A stretch of 5,547 bases of DNA from contig CAZALT010000206.1 of the NCBI GenBank assembly GCA_964485515.1, forward strand, positions 1-5,547, given 5' to 3'. This document shows, piece by piece, positions 5,361-5,547 of the stretch (within the stretch, counting starts at the first letter, position 1; every line of letters starts with the position of its first letter). The stretch comes from CAZALT01 sp964485515. Its GTDB lineage: Bacteria > Actinomycetota > Acidimicrobiia > Acidimicrobiales > Acidimicrobilacustridaceae. The notes below the pieces were generated by a model, which saw only the letters and a list, made by a program, of their open reading frames with translations, made no database searches and was not told the origin of the DNA. Made by a program: the position numbers and the translations under genes.

Positions 5361-5514
5361 GCTTCTCGTGGGCGTCCGAGACACCGAGTGCCCGATGGAT
5401 GTTGCGGGCGTTGGTGAACCTATCGACAGCCGGTGACCGCGACGTCTCCACCGGCACCGGTCCGACGGTCGCGGTGCAACCGATCACCGAGGCTCGGCGT
5501 CGTTGTGGGTGCAT
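5344..5514 (-). CDS. Short unrecognised ORF (or 3' end of a longer gene) heading the minus-strand module
   Basis: From ATG at 5514 the frame gives 56 residues ending DRFTNARNIHRALGVSDAHEKLVKIG. It remains open upstream to the window edge, so it may be the end of a larger gene. The last 27 codons use the preferred C/G-ending codons (ACC AAC GCC CGC AAC ATC; GAG AAG CTC GTC AAG ATC) and look genuinely coding. The first part (CCA CAA CGA) does not, and a start at GTG 5457 or 5451 is possible. The stop lies four bases before the BrnT-like GTG, consistent with an operon. The right-hand flanking repeat lies within its 5' part. No family is recognised. Confidence 0.4.
   Translation of the reverse strand: MHPQRRRASVIGCTATVGPVPVETSRSPAVDRFTNARNIHRALGVSDAHEKLVKIG
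5470..5501. repeat. Right copy of the two-part direct repeat flanking the minus-strand module
   Basis: CGCGGTGCAACCGA (5470-5483), 9 bases, then CTCGGCGTC (5493-5501), matching 4748-4781. The two copies enclose the three minus-strand ORFs almost exactly (only the 5' end of the short ORF passes beyond). This copy also contains the promoter-like motif listed separately. Confidence 0.6.
5477..5501 (+). promoter_or_regulatory. Candidate ECF sigma-dependent promoter (CAACC-N16-CGTC)
   Basis: CAACC at 5477-5481 and CGTC at 5498-5501 are 16 bases apart, the spacing and motifs known for SigE-like ECF promoters in Actinobacteria. A forward start with a GGAGAG site follows within 30 bases. The sigma factor encoded here is an obvious candidate reader, but nothing in the sequence proves this. 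The left copy of the repeat has an 18-base gap and no forward gene after it. Confidence 0.4.
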
Positions 5515-5547
5515 GGGAGAGTTGAGCGATGTGGACGAGCTGAGAGC
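5513..5547 (+). CDS. Possible N-terminus of a forward gene cut by the window end
   Basis: ATG at 5513 opens a frame reading MGELSDVDELRA to the window edge. GTG at 5531 in the same frame is preceded at nine bases by GGAGAG (5516-5521) and may be the true start (VDELRA). Both lie just downstream of the CAACC-N16-CGTC motif. Too short to identify; it conflicts with the minus-strand ORF only if that one begins at or beyond 5514. Confidence 0.3.
   Translation, partial: MGELSDVDELR

Noticed and set aside
5342..5371. Promoter TTGACG-N17-TACCGT on the minus strand, starting within the inverted repeat (TTGACG at 5347-5342)
   Set aside because: Its start point would fall inside the BrnT-like gene, with no suitable start codon downstream before the conserved HGI segment.
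1..5547. tRNA, rRNA, CRISPR arrays, insertion sequence ends
   Set aside because: No cloverleaf-like sequence, regularly spaced repeats, rRNA-like tract or transposase was recognised by reading both strands.

Overview
The window is GC-rich and uses codons with G or C in third position. It carries gene families typical of Actinobacteria: a 13E12/DUF222-type HNH protein, a SigE-like ECF sigma factor with a translationally coupled single-pass membrane partner, and a small toxin/HTH-like pair. High-GC Actinobacteria, perhaps the Acidimicrobiia, are the best guess. That is an inference from gene families and composition, because no rRNA or other phylogenetic marker is present.

Layout. (1) Positions 1-50 hold what looks like the last 15 codons of a forward gene that begins outside the window. 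(2) Positions 222-1487 encode a 421-residue DUF222/HNH endonuclease-family protein. It seems to start at or very near its own transcription start, with a degenerate LexA (SOS) box just upstream, and it is closed by a perfect 11-bp terminator hairpin at 1570-1597. (3) At 1671-1934 lies a truncated sigma-factor fragment: the first 58 codons align without gaps to the intact ECF sigma gene beginning 223 bp later. (4) The intact ECF sigma gene (1894-2412) overlaps the start of a 762-residue membrane protein (2402-4690). The latter has an acidic cytoplasmic head, one membrane segment and a cysteine-free ectodomain that appears to contain four diverged tandem repeats. By operon logic it is the anti-sigma or sensor partner. 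(5) On the minus strand (4780-5514) lies a compact module read from right to left: a short unrecognised ORF, a small BrnT-like (putative toxin) gene and a small HTH protein gene whose ATG overlaps the preceding stop as ATGA. (6) At the right edge a forward gene may begin, preceded by an ECF-type promoter match (CAACC-N16-CGTC).

Sigma gene and membrane protein form one transcriptional unit in which an extracytoplasmic signal could be relayed to the sigma factor. The minus-strand module is bounded by a two-part direct repeat (4748-4781 and 5470-5501). This suggests either that it was inserted as a cassette or that a promoter-like element was duplicated. The most unusual points are the degenerate tandem sigma copy, the four-repeat ectodomain, the TA-like module with a perfect 7+7 dyad at its start, and the flanking repeats.
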